Positions 33,808-44,263 of a stretch of 64,000 bases of DNA are shown in pieces. The notes under the pieces were generated by a model, which was given only the letters and a program-made list of their open reading frames with translations, was not told the DNA's origin and did not search any database. Numbering within the stretch: position 1 is the first letter of the stretch; each line of letters begins with the position of its first letter. The stretch is from positions 189,644,353 to 189,708,352 of the forward strand of contig OZ024743.1 of the NCBI GenBank assembly GCA_964016885.1, given 5' to 3'. The DNA comes from Eledone cirrhosa. Taxonomy: Eukaryota > Mollusca > Cephalopoda > Octopoda > Eledonidae. Position numbers and translations under genes: made by a program.

Positions 33808-34610
33808 GCATAAACGAATTAAGAGAGAAATTAGGAATAAGAGGGATCAGATGTTTACTCGAGAGAAGACTACGTTGGTATGGTCACGTGATACGCATGA
33901 AAGACGACAGCTGTATAAAAAAAAGTGCAGGGCAATAAAAATAGACGGTAGCCACAGAGTAGGCAGACCCAGAAAAACCTGGGACGACTTGATAAATTCC
34001 GACCTCACACACTTACACCTCTCCAAGACAATGTCACTGGACCGAGACCTTTGGCGCTACACAGTAATACAGAAGACCCGCCTTGCCTAAGTACAAAGCG
34101 AAACCTACAGTCAGTAGGCACCTCTAACAAAATACACCCCCGTCCCACTACCCCCACCCCATCCACACCACCCCCTTAAATGTAAAGTTATGTTGGTACC
34201 ACAACATCCAGTCCGAAACAAATGAGGTCGTGTAGGTGTCGCGACAAAAAAAACACAGTGCACACTGTAATGTGGCCGTGTAGGTAACACGGTAAAAACC
34301 TCCCAGTCCACACTGTAAACGTGGTTGGTGTTGGGAAGAGCACCCAGCCGTAGAAAACCCGCCAGACGTGTCAGTGTCATGACAAAAAAACACAGTCCAC
34401 GCTGTAATGTGGCCGTGTAGGTAACACGGTAAAAACCTCTCAGTCCACACTGTAAACGTGGTTGGTGTTAGGAAGGGCATCCAGCCATAGAAAACCCGCC
34501 AGACAGTCCTATACGAGCAGGACAACAAATCTTGCCTCAAGTGCGAAAACTCCCGTCCAAACCCATGCAAGCGTGGAAGATGGACGTTAAACGATGATGA
34601 TGAAATATAA
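33808..34610 (+). pseudogene. RTE-like LINE C-terminus and complete 3' tail
   Basis: Beginning next to an (AT)n tract, the strand encodes SINELREKLGIRGIRCLLERR, LRWYGHVIRMKDDSCIKK and, after a frameshift, AIKIDGSHRVGRPRKTWDDL and MSLDRDLWRYTVIQKTRLA before TAA at about 34088. The 3' tail follows, with ~60-bp subrepeats (CTGTAATGTGGCCGTGTAGG). One ~137-bp tail unit is duplicated: GTGGTTGGTG starts at 34321 and again at 34458. The tail ends GACGTTAAACGATGATGATG. The copy is 5'-truncated and belongs to the same subfamily as 51.6-54.8 kb. Confidence 0.93.
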
Positions 34611-35186
34611 TTTCAGCACAATTTCCGAGTTATGCGGCAAGCGCTCCATGGACTAAAAAAAGACCAGAGCAATAAACATAGGTTATAGAGGCCAAACAAA
34701 CTGAGAATGGCGGTCAAGAAGCCATTATCCACCTAAGCCAAAAAAAAGAAGCAAGCTAAACAGGTCAAACAAAAGAATAATTTACCTGGACCCCTGGAAT
34801 TGATGGTATAATCCAGTAAAGGGTTTCTGCAACACCTAAATACTGCCTGCTTCCACATTAAGCTTTTGGTATAAGGATCGAACAAGGCTGCCACTTCGTC
34901 AACAGGTATTTTGTTCTCATGATGTTAAACATATATTTATATAGATATATACACATTCACATCTAGATGCTAATTTTGCATGAATACTGGCCTTTATAGA
35001 GCAGGGTGATGCACAATAATATTGAATATATGAGAAATTAATGGAGTGAGATATTAGTAGGTGAAGCAGAAAATACAAATGAATATGCCAGCTCTATGGT
35101 AGTTCAATAAAATCAACATATAACAACTCTTATCAGATTGAGTTATTTTGGATATTCAAAAAATAATCAAATTATATATATATATA
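34611..35186. other. Unassigned AT-rich DNA
   Basis: No recognised feature; (AT)n at 35174-35187 borders the mariner. Confidence 0.5.
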
Positions 35187-35187
35187 T

Positions 35188-36297
35188 GAGTTACCAAGAA
35201 GTTCATTTTTTTTTTAAGCAAAATTGAAACAAGTTTTAGACACAATGCAATCTATTCAATCAATGATATAATTAGTTTTGTTCTAATATCTTCTGCCATC
35301 TTGCGTGCAGATCTATTATTCCCGGCTCGAAATATTTTTTTTACTGGAAAATACTCTTCCAGGTGAAATTTTACAACCTCTTCAAGAGGTGAAGATGGGT
35401 CCATTCAATTAATTTTGAAGAGCTTGAAACAGGCAGAGATATGAAGATGCAAGGCTGGGTGAATATGGAGAGTGTGGCAAAACATCTCAGCCAAGCACAA
35501 GTAACTTCTGCCGCATCTGCAAAGATGTGCGTTGTTGCGACGAAAGACATACTCTTATGATTAACAAGTGCTAGACACATCTGGTAGATTGCTGCCTTTA
35601 CTTTGTCCAGCTGGTCAAAGTACAGATCCAAATTGATAGTCCTGTCCATGGAAAAAGCTCGTAAAAAGCACTACCCTTCCAATCCCACCAAATTGAAAGC
35701 ATAATCTTCTTCGGTTGAAGTGCTGCTTTGGGAGTTGTTTTGGGTGGTTTACCACCCACCACCTAGATCGTTTGCACTGCACATTATTATAGACGATCCA
35801 TATTTCATTCTCTATTACCATTTCCTTCAACAAAAGATCCATTGATCAAAGTCTCATCTAAGTGATGTTGTAATCAAACATTGAGATTGTTGATGTGGAT
35901 GGCTTTCAACACTCGATTTGACTATTTGGAGAATATCTGAGATCAACTTGATCATATAATTGGGGTTGGTGTCAACTATCTCATTCATCTTGTTTCTGTT
36001 AATCTTAGTTGAAAGGTCAGGGTGAGGTGCATTTTAAACTACAAAACTTCCCAAACACAATCTTGCCACACACATTCCATAACAGCATCCTCTCTGAACA
36101 CATGCCGTTTTTTTAAACAAAAAAGCATGAGGTTACGATGATTTTCGTTTTGATACTCCATTTCCAGGGTGATCTCAAGTTCTCAAAATATAACTTGTCT
36201 CATCACAAATTGGTGTCAAACTACGTTGAAATATCAAGTATCTAATGTGCAAGGGACAAGTGTCAATAAAAACTGACTAGACACCTTTGTCAACTTA
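35188..36297 (-). mobile_element. mariner transposon, decayed
   Basis: The low-coordinate end GAGTTACCAAGAAGTTCATT and the reverse complement of the high-coordinate end, AAGTTGACAAAGGTGTC, are diverged inverted repeats next to TA-rich DNA. The minus strand encodes mariner transposase segments: DLSTKINRNKMNEIVDTNPN and MIKLISDIL (helix-turn-helix region), EIWIVYNNVQCKRS, INLDLYFDQLDKVKAAI and KMAEDIR-like C-terminal text. In family members the catalytic triad includes GDEKW and HxDNARPH. Here those read ENEIW and, in a shifted frame, RRNNAH, so both aspartates are lost as well as the frame. Confidence 0.88.
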
Positions 36298-36977
36298 ATA
36301 TATATATAGCACACACATCCACACTCAGACATCGATTAACATGTATTAACATAAAATGTTACTTTTTGCATGCAAAAATATGTTTAAATGTGAACATACA
36401 TTTTTAAAGAGAGGTGTACTTCTTACCAATTCTAAAATTACAACTCTACACAAACATACAATCATTCACACTGTACAATGTCAAACAGTTACAAATGGTT
36501 GAAGAGAATCACAAAAGTAACACTGGAACATGATTGGTGTTAATGTAATGCTTGAATTAAATAAATTAGTGTCTTTTACATTTCCTGTGTTAGACCTTCA
36601 TAAGAAAAAGAAAGAATAGGGAATGAGGAGAGGAGATGAGAAGTGAAAGGCATGAAAAAAAAAAAGAAAAGTTAAGAATCGGGGGTATTATTTCAAATGC
36701 AAAGAAGTGGAAGTGTATAAAGGTGGGTAAAAATGCTGTTCTTTGATGTGGTATGAGAACAAGTTGTGTAGTTATGAGTACGCATGCTTGTATCAAAGCA
36801 TGTGTACAGGAATTGTAGTTGAGTATGTGGGCTATTTACTAGTGCTAGTGTATTTGTGTGTTAATGTGATTGGTGGAGGTGTATCTACTCAACTATTCTT
36901 GTGTTGAGATTTCCTCATCATTCTATGAATGTTAATACACTCACACTCTACCTTGGTCTTTGTGATAACTTTGTTTA
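36298..36977. other. Unassigned AT-rich DNA
   Basis: No recognised feature. Confidence 0.5.
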
Positions 36978-38085
36978 TATATCATCACCCTTTTATGTCC
37001 GTTCTTCCAAGCTAGCATGGGTTAGACGTGTTGTCCTGTTGTAGGCAGTAGCCGGTCGGCTAACCATGTCTTGCTCATACGGGAACTGATTCTGGCTTGA
37101 TTTCTAAAGCTGGATGCCCTTCCTAACACCAACCTCATTTACAGTGAGTGCTGGGTGCTTTTTTTCTGTGGCGCCTACACGTCCGCTTTACAGTGTGGGC
37201 TGGGTGCTTTTTTGCCGTGGCAGCTACACGACCACTTTGCAGTGGGAGGATGTGGGGGCATATTGCCTATATGCTTCAGCTTCGGCTTCTACCCGTGTAT
37301 TACTGCGTGACGCCAGAGGTCATGGTCGTGTGTCATCACCTTGGAGAGGTGTAATTGGGTAAGGTCGGCTTTTATCACCTCATCCCAGGTCTTCTTGGGT
37401 CTCCCCGCTCCGTGGTTTCCATCAACTTCTAGTCCTCTGCACCTTTTTATGCAGCTGTCATCCTTCATACACATCTCATGTCCATACCAACGCACCCTCC
37501 TCTCCTGCACACAGCATTTTATTCCTCTTATGCTCAGTCTCTCTCTCAATTCGTTTATGCTTTGCCGTTCGTGTATTTTACTATTACACATCCATCGGAG
37601 CATGCAGGCTTCGTTTCTTTCTAATCTACGTAAGTCTTCTACAGACAGCGCCCAGGTCTCACTACCATGTAACATTGTTGTTCGTATACACGCATCATAC
37701 AGTCTGCCTTTCATTTTGAGGGAAAGCCTTTTGCAGCTAGCAGTGGCTTCCTGAACTTCTTCCATTCCGTTCTTACCTTAGTTATTGTACTTTCCGAATG
37801 CCCACCTCTGTAGCTAATTTGGTCACCTAGGTAGCAGAAGCTATCTACTGTTTCTACAGAGCTCTCCCAGTGTTTGGTGGTGCTTGTTTTCTGTGGCTGT
37901 TTGCTGATTGCTGTCCCACCACAGCTGCTATATGTGAAGCCTACATTCTTTGTTAAGCTCCCTGAGATCCCACTACATCTCTTGTGTACCCATTGTTTGC
38001 ATTTGGGGCAGAGAATGGAGTGCCTACCTACACCTTTCCTACATACTGAGCAAGGCCATTTCCCTGAGGGGATCTGGGTTGTGTT
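36978..38085 (-). pseudogene. RTE-like LINE, PHD-like finger to 3' tail
   Basis: From high to low coordinates the minus strand encodes a cysteine-rich finger (WPCSVCRKGVGRHSILCPKC then QWVHKRCSG), then ETVDSFCYLGDQISYRGG. A frameshift follows, then LSLKMKGRLYDACIRTTMLH, GSETWALSVEDLRRLERNEA, CMLRWMCNSKIHERQSINEL, VRWYGHEMCMKDDSCIK, GAGRPKKTWDEVIKADLTQL and HDHDLWRHAVIHG with a stop at 37289. The 3' tail then runs to (ATG)n at 36978. The copy is 5'-truncated at an (AT)n tract. Its tail resembles the SINE at 4.0 kb (GTGCCACGG type) more than the 34 kb LINE does. Confidence 0.92.
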
Positions 38086-38660
38086 TTCTATATATATATA
38101 TATATATATCTGATGAATTCTCACGCTCACGAATGAAACAGTTCTAGTCCTGTAGAAGCTTTTCTATATATATATATATATACATATATATATACACACA
38201 CACAGTATATATATAAATACATAATGGCATTTGTTAAATCATATTGTTTTCAGTATAAAATATTACTATCACTTATCAAAGCACATACACATATGTAGAG
38301 ACATACACTCAAATTGCACACTGCAAATCTGCATTTAAACAAGAGAGGCCAAAATGTCATATAAGTAGACATATATTTATCTTTCCAAAAGCCTGTCTTA
38401 GAGATTTCCATCTAAATAGCCACAAAAAAATCGGACATTACAGTCAAGATATATGAACTTTCATCACAAGCTGTGTTGTTGATACTATTACTGTTATGCT
38501 TCTTTTCTAAGAGATCCCTATCAATATTAATGGAAATATTATAACATTCGTTTTGTGAAAGGTCAAAGTATACATATTTTTGTGATTTATGTTATGTTTT
38601 AAATGTTAGATTTTAGATATTTTCTGTTTATTTTCAATTGTTGCCCAAAAGACAAGAAAA
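38086..38660. other. (AT)n microsatellites and unassigned DNA
   Basis: (AT)n at 38088-38110 and 38165-38195. Nothing else recognised. Confidence 0.6.
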
Positions 38661-38665
38661 AAAAA

Positions 38666-38760
38666 TTAGCAGAATTGTTAGAGCATCAGAATACATTTCA
38701 TAATATTTGTTCCAGCCCTCTCTGCTATGATTTTAAATGTACGAATATTTCAATAGTGGA
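38666..38760 (+). mobile_element. SINE head fragment
   Basis: AATTAGCAGAATTGTTAGAGCATCAG followed by TATTTGTTCCAGCC is the OR-type head, cut off after ~90 bases. Confidence 0.6.
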
Positions 38761-38771
38761 GGTATGATCAT

Positions 38772-39000
38772 AATTTCATGGTTTTGGTTCTTGGACTGGG
38801 TTGTGTATTGTGTTCTTGAGCGAAACACTTCATTTTACATTGTTCCAGTATACTTAGCTGAAAATAAGTACCAGCAATAGCCAGGGGTTTAAACTTATGA
38901 TGGACTGGCCTCCTTTCTAGGGAGAGTCTTGTAATCTCAGTTGCTTCACATTACAGAAACTAGGATAAGTACCAGCCGGATGAACATTCAGGCTCAAGAC
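38772..39000 (+). mobile_element. tRNA-derived SINE, divergent
   Basis: The B-box region GTTCTTGGACTGGG is degraded. The central domain CTTGAGCGAAACACTTCATT and CATTGTTCCAG is clear, followed by GATGGACTGGCCTCCTTTC, also visible at 41.1 kb. Confidence 0.75.
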
Positions 39001-39082
39001 AGACTATATATATGGAGAGAGAGGCCTGTGATGTGCATAAGCAATAATTGTTGGGTGAAGAAGGGCTAGGAATTGCCAATGG

Positions 39083-39268
39083 AAGGTAGTCGCTGTAGAT
39101 TTAGACTAAGAAAGGCCTGGACAGAGATTGTGAGAGCTGACCTCAAATCACTGAAACTCACAGAGGCAATGACAAAGGATTATGACATGTGGAGAGATGT
39201 CGTGCTGAGAAGGACCTGCCCAACCCTTGCAAGTGGGGAGAAGCAGACTTAAAAACAATGATGATGAT
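39083..39268 (+). pseudogene. C-terminus of a second RTE-like LINE
   Basis: One open frame reads EGSRCRFRLRKAWTEIVRAD, LKSLKLTEAMTKDYDMWRDV and VLRRTCPTLASGEKQT, then TAA and an (ATG)n tail. It has the same layout as the GRPRKTWDDLI..LDRDLWR C-terminus of the 51.6 kb LINE, but the sequence is clearly different. It is therefore a separate subfamily, also seen at 6.76 kb. Confidence 0.8.
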
Positions 39269-39282
39269 ATATATATATATAA

Positions 39283-39405
39283 ACATCATTTTTATAGTCT
39301 CTTTCCATGCTTGCATGGTTAAGACAAGTTATTTCCAATACAGCTTCCCATTTTTGTTAATTTATAGCACCCTGAGGTTGGCATTCACCACCTCTGCTAA
39401 TGAAT
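39283..39405 (-). mobile_element. LINE/SINE tail fragment
   Basis: The plus strand reads CTTTCCATGCTTGCATGGTT and AAGACAAGTT, the reverse complement of the shared tail end; diverged. Confidence 0.5.
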
Positions 39406-40118
39406 ATGTATGTATGTATGTATGAATGGATATATAAGAGTGTATGTAAACAGTAAATACTTGAAAATTCTTTAAGAGTAATTGGTGAAAAGCGTAAATT
39501 AAGTACTGTATTAGTGTCAGACACTATTAGAAATACAATTTCTTCGGCACAAACAATATATATACATCTAGTTTCCCTTTTAGCTACATCTGTTTATCTT
39601 GGTGACAGAGATGGTTGTTAAGCTCTAAAGAAGGCTATCTTTTGAACTGTCACTCCCATCATTTTTCAACAAGGTGATAATCAAATTAGTGAATACCATT
39701 TGAAGTAAGTATTTAATTAAATCTCTTGTCATTTGCAGTCTCCTTCTCCACCCACTCAACTTTCGCCACAAACAATGTTGTGTTCAAAGGAGCCTTCTCA
39801 TTTTCTATTTATACATGCCAATGTTTTCAGAAAATCATACTATCTATATAGATTTGTATCTGTCTATCCTTCTATTTGTTTTTCTGTCTCTCTAAGTCTA
39901 TCTATCAGTTTGTCACTCCATTTGTCTGTCTGTGTGTATATGTCTATCCCTCTATTTGTTTGTCTCTCTGTCTATCTATCTGTTTGTCACTCTAGTTGTC
40001 TGCCTGTGTGTATATCAGTTTATCTGTCTAGCACAACTAATCTAGCCACATATTTGTCTCTCTCTGTCTCATCTTTATCATAATATGTTAATGTTTCAGT
40101 ACCTATCTTCTTAAGATA
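39406..40118. repeat. CTGT/CTAT-rich imperfect tandem repeat
   Basis: 39861-39941 and 39942-40020 are two imperfect ~80-bp units built of TGTC/TATC and TTTGTCACTC. Before it, a polypyrimidine-CAG near 39739 resembles a splice acceptor, but no convincing exon follows. Confidence 0.6.
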
Positions 40119-40315
40119 GCTAATTGTTGAAGTCATTAGAGTATCAGATAGAATGTTTTGTAGTATCTGTTCCAGCTCTTTGCATTGAGCACAAATTCAA
40201 CCAAGTTCAGTTATATCTTTCATCCTTTTGGAATAGATAAAATAATATACCAATACAGTATTGGGATCAATTCTACTTTTTCTCTCTCTAGTTAGGGACC
40301 TAAAGCAAGACAATC
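40119..40315 (+). mobile_element. OR-type SINE, divergent
   Basis: GAAGTCATTAGAGTATCAGA, TATCTGTTCCAGCTCTTTG, CTTTCATCCTTTTGGAATAG, AATATACCAATACAG and TTGGGATCAATTCTACTTTT follow the order of the OR-type family. Confidence 0.8.
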
Positions 40316-40379
40316 TATCTTCCTGTAATAAATCTATGCGTATATAGGTTTTAACAAATATACATAGCAATAAATTCAT

Positions 40380-40580
40380 GTAACAATTTATCTACCAATC
40401 GGTTTATCTATCAATCTACCTTCCTTACAGTCTGCTTGTCTTTCTGTCTACATCTGTGGCAGTCTGTTTGCTTGTCTGTCGGTCTATTCACCCAAACACC
40501 CAACTAACCAAACCACCAACTAACCAAAGAACCAAACCAGCAGCCAGTCAATCAAATCTATCAACCACTCACCTGTGTGC
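40380..40580. repeat. TCTG-rich and CCAA-rich simple DNA
   Basis: TCTATC/TCTGTC-rich DNA at 40388-40490, then CCAAAC/ACTAACC-rich DNA at 40490-40575. Confidence 0.8.
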
Positions 40581-40704
40581 AGGCTGGGATATAATTTGTA
40601 TTTTTCTTCTCTGATTTGAAGAAAACATATTTCACTTGATAAAGAAATATTCTGTCATAGTTGTTTAACAATTCCAGTAAATAAATACAATCTCCTTCAA
40701 AAGC
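40581..40704. other. Unassigned DNA
   Basis: No recognised feature. Confidence 0.5.
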
Positions 40705-40885
40705 ATCATCGTTTTTACATCAATGTTTCCACGCTGGCAGGGGTCAGATGGGACATTTTGAGGCAATGTTTTACAGCGCTAATGCCCTTTCTAATTTTAA
40801 TCCTTTCAATCACTTCTTACAACATACAGAGATGGGATGTATCTATTCTAAACCAGATATACACAGTAGGGGGTACACATGGCCA
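40705..40885 (-). mobile_element. LINE/SINE tail, divergent
   Basis: The plus strand reads GCATCATCGTTTTTACATC, CCACGCTGGCAGGGGTCAGA and AATGCCCTTTCTAATTTTAA, the reverse complement of the tail. Similar to the 28.9 kb copy (CACTTCTTACAACATACAG against CACTTCTCACGATATGCAG). Confidence 0.7.
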
Positions 40886-40999
40886 TATCTGGATATGCAC
40901 ACATGTATAATATTACAATTCTCTTTTGTCTAAGTCTGTATAAATGTACAAGTGAAATTATCAAAATAGATATGGTATTGAACTGACATTTCAAATGTT

Positions 41000-41205
41000 T
41001 GGCGTTCAAATCTTCTAAAAGCATTTAACTGTGTATTTGTAAGTCTTACATGCCTCAGTACAACTAGCTATCTGCTGACAGTTCATCTGAAAATGTTACT
41101 TGAGATGGACTGGCATCTCATTCAGAGGAAGATGTGGCTTATATCTGCCTAACACAATTAAACCAAAAATAAGCACCTACCTTTAAAAATCACTGGTCTT
41201 AGGAG
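41000..41205 (+). mobile_element. SINE remnant
   Basis: CTCAGTACAACTAGCTATCT and GATGGACTGGCATCTCATTC match the 3' half of the 38.8 kb SINE. Confidence 0.5.
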
Positions 41206-41238
41206 ACATTTGTATATCATACATTCCCTATCAGTAAA

Positions 41239-41655
41239 GTTGCTGTTGATAGGATGAACATCCAACCATAGAAAGCTTGCCTAACAAAGGGTTGAAAAGA
41301 CCATTTAGTTGTCAAGGACATAACTTCCTTTGTACTGGTTATCTACACAATAAAAGGACCCAGTATATTCTGTAAAGTGGTTGGTGTTAGGAAGAGCATC
41401 CATCCATAGAAAGCTTGCCAAAAAGGGTTGAGTAGGCCCTTCAATTGTTTCAAGGATATATCAACCTCCCTAGTGTTGTTGATCTATATGATAAAAGCAC
41501 CCAGTACACACTGTAATGTAGTTAGTGTTAGAAAGGGCATACAACCATAGAAAGCTTGCCAAACAAAGGGTTGGGAGTACCCTTCAGTTTGTGCCAAAAG
41601 ACATGGCAACTTCACCTCTGTACTCTTTAGATCATATGAACGTACATAAGTGAGA
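41239..41655 (+). repeat. 141-bp tandem triplication of a LINE-tail-like unit
   Basis: Three units start at 41239, 41380 and 41521 with an exact 141-bp spacing. Each contains GTTRGTGTTAGGAAGRGCAT-like sequence, CATAGAAAGCTTGCC, a GGGTTG block and (first two) AAAAG.ACCCAGTA and CTGTAA. The opening matches the TTGGTGTTAGGAAGGGCATC module of the LINE and SINE tails. Units have diverged individually, so the array is old. Confidence 0.85.
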
Positions 41656-42239
41656 TGCAAATGCCATTCGCCTGTCTGGGGGGTCAGTACTGACTTGGTC
41701 TATGTAGACTTGTCCAACCCTTGCTTAATCTTTAGTACGTTTTTAATGAATTACTTGCCTTGCATTATGTATTAAGGAGAGATTACTCTATTGTCGCAAT
41801 TTGTTGCCGACAGCTCGTTAAATTATTTTTAGTAAAATAGTAAATACTTCATCTTTAATTTCAAAATCATCCTTTATTTTCAATTTTCAAATATTATTTT
41901 GGCTAAAAGTTTCATATTATCTTGTGCACAAAATTGTTCAAATAGGTTAAATATATGAAGCAAAGAAGCAAGCAGGTCTGCTGAAACAATGACAACAAAA
42001 GGGACAGCAACAACATGATCAGTAGCAGTAATAAAAACAAGAGGAGCAACAACAACAATAGTAGTAGCAGATGCAGTAACAGCAACAATATCAACAGTAT
42101 TAAAAATCTAATCTAATCTAATCTGGCCAAATTTACACTCGCAAATAAGAAGAACCAGGGCTGCCCCTAGGAGCATTGGATTTGGTGTACTTCATATTTG
42201 TTTCGGTTGCTGAATACAATCAGGGGTCGCTGCTTATCC
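41656..42239. other. Unassigned DNA with CAA/GTA-rich part
   Basis: AACAAC/GTAGCAG-rich DNA at 41980-42090 and four copies of AATCT at about 42104-42125. No gene. Confidence 0.6.
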
Positions 42240-42395
42240 TGAAGGTCAATAGTTCTCTTCTCATTTCTACAGCTGAGTAAACTGGAGCAACGTGAAATAA
42301 AGTGTCTTGCTCAAGGACACAAAACATCATCCGGTCCGAGAATCGAACTCACAACCCAATGCTCTATCCACTAAGCCATGTGCCTTCACTATTAA
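42240..42395 (-). mobile_element. tRNA-derived SINE, 5' part
   Basis: Minus strand: AGGCACATGGCTTAGTGGAT (A box), GGTTGTGAGTTCGATTCTCG (B box), CTTGAGCAAGACACTTTATT and TTGCTCCAGTTTACTCAGCT. The promoter boxes are the best preserved in the window. The 3' LINE-like half is missing. Confidence 0.92.
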
Positions 42396-43012
42396 TAAGA
42401 ACAGCCACAACTATAACAAAAGTATTAACAGCAGCAGTACCGATAGTTACATCTGTATATTTAACATCAACAGTAATAGTAACAGTAGCAACAACACCAG
42501 TAGTAGCAACAATGATAATGGTTTCTGATTTAGACAGAAGGCCACTGATACTTTATTTTATCGACCCCGTAAGGATGAATGGTAAAGCTAACCCCGGTGG
42601 GATTTGAACTCAGGACGTAAAGGCACGTAACGATATGCCAGATACCATGTTGTCCGATGGTCTACCTATACAACCAAAACATCATCAACAACAATAATAG
42701 CAGTAGTTATAGCAACAATAACAGTAACAGCACCACTACAGTAACAATCATAACAGCAATAGCAACAACGGTATCAGTAATAGCAATTACAGCAGCAACA
42801 GCAACAGAATTGCAAAAAAAAACAGCCGTAATAGCAACAACAACAACAGTAATAACAGTAACAATAGCAACAACAGCAATAATATACAACAACAGTAGCA
42901 ACAGCAACAAAAACAACAGCATTAGCAACAATAACAGCAACAGTAACAATATACAACAACATTAGCATTAATAACAGCAACGAAATTCGTGAAAATACTA
43001 ACAATAAAAATA
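42396..43012. repeat. Interrupted trinucleotide-repeat tract (CAA/GTA/GCA)
   Basis: Imperfect AACAGCAACAAT-type repeats run on both sides of a SINE (42520-42668). Frames through it encode Thr/Val/Ala or Asn/Ser runs on one strand and Leu runs on the other, which explains the apparent ORFs at 42302-43004. Confidence 0.9.
42520..42668 (-). mobile_element. OR-type SINE inserted in the trinucleotide tract
   Basis: Minus strand: head CATCGGACAACATGG, B box GAGTTCAAATCCCACCGGGG, CATTCATCCTTACGGGGTCG, AAAGTATCAGTGGCC. The 3' part lacks the usual AGTAATGCACTGGGATAATT stretch. Confidence 0.88.
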
Positions 43013-44169
43013 AATAGCTAAATGAAAAAAAGCTGTCTTTAACAATTCATCATTTGTTAGGGTTATCATTCCCACATATTACTCCTCCTTAGATAATTCT
43101 GTAGCCTCTATTAAATTCCAATTAACTGGTGCCATCCATTTAGTAAGTGTTTCTATCACAGTGATGTGCAAACAAACTGAACGAATATTTTAGTTCTTCA
43201 CAAAGAAACAACATCTATTCAACTTACTTACTCCCAAGACACGTAGAACTTCTATTCTTTTGCATTTAGCTATCTTTGAAGAATAAGTGATGTAGTGTGG
43301 TGAGTGAAACTCAGCTTTAATGGGGGAAAAGAAAAATTGCCTAGATGCTTATAGGGAATCAATATATATATATATATATATATTGTACAAATCTATGGCT
43401 TCATTTATGACATCTGTATTGGCACAATGAACACTTTTTCTATAGCACAATTAGCATTAATCATCATCAGCGTCATTGTTGTGTTCTAGTCATCAACATT
43501 GCCATCACCACACCCACCACCAGCACCACCATCAACATAATTTTGCATGTGCTGCTTTTCCATGCTGCCATATTTTATACAAGTTGTTGCAGTTGTGCGA
43601 AATTGTATTTTATATTTATTGCACATAATTGGATTTTTGGCATGGTTTCTATGTATGGATGCCTGAAATAATGCTAACAGAGTGTATGCTTGGCACCAAC
43701 AATAGCGAGCTCGTCTTCTCCCTAGTAAGACTAAATAATATGTTGTATGCTACAGTAGACTAGACAAAGTCCTCTTCTTCTATATGTTGTTTCCGTTCAT
43801 TTGTTCTTTTCTTTTCTACATTATTGAGTAGGAAGGAAGTAAAGGAGAGAGTGATACAGTAATAGGAATAGAAAAAGGAATGAGATTTTGATCAAAAAGA
43901 GAGTAATGGAAGAGTGAGAGAGAGAAAGAGAGATAGAAATTAAAAGGGGGAGAGTGAGTGATAGTGACAGATAGCTACATGATGGTTGTTAGTAAGGGCT
44001 TGCATAGAAGTAATCCTCTTCTTTTAATTCTTTCATTCCTATCAGTCTGGTATAACTGAATATTTAATTAAAATTTACTTAGTAAATACGATCCTGCTTA
44101 CAATGAGTCTTAAAAAAAAAAAATCAAACAAATCTTTTATGTCTTAAATAAGGAAAGCAAACAAGAATA
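43013..44169. other. Unassigned DNA
   Basis: (AT)n at 43360-43383 and a GA-rich stretch at 43830-43960. No gene recognised. Confidence 0.5.
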
Positions 44170-44263
44170 TAATTGTTTCTACGTTTGGCACAAGGCCAGC
44201 AATTATCCGGTGCATTACTGGTACTTTATTTTATCGACCCCGTAAGGATGAAAGGCAAAGTTT
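44170..44263 (-). mobile_element. OR-type SINE, 5'-truncated
   Basis: Minus strand ACTTTGCCTTTCATCCTTAC, GGGGTCGATAAAATAAAGTA, CCAGTAATGCACCGG and GGCCTTGTGCCAAACGTAGA. Well preserved, but only the 3' ~95 bases. Confidence 0.92.

Noticed and set aside
39733..39800. Possible exon after TTGTCATTTGCAG
   Set aside because: The acceptor is plausible, but the following frame soon enters TCTG-repeat DNA and no donor or partner exon was found.
42302..43004. Several 60-100 codon ORFs
   Set aside because: Low-complexity translation of trinucleotide repeats and SINE sequence on both strands.
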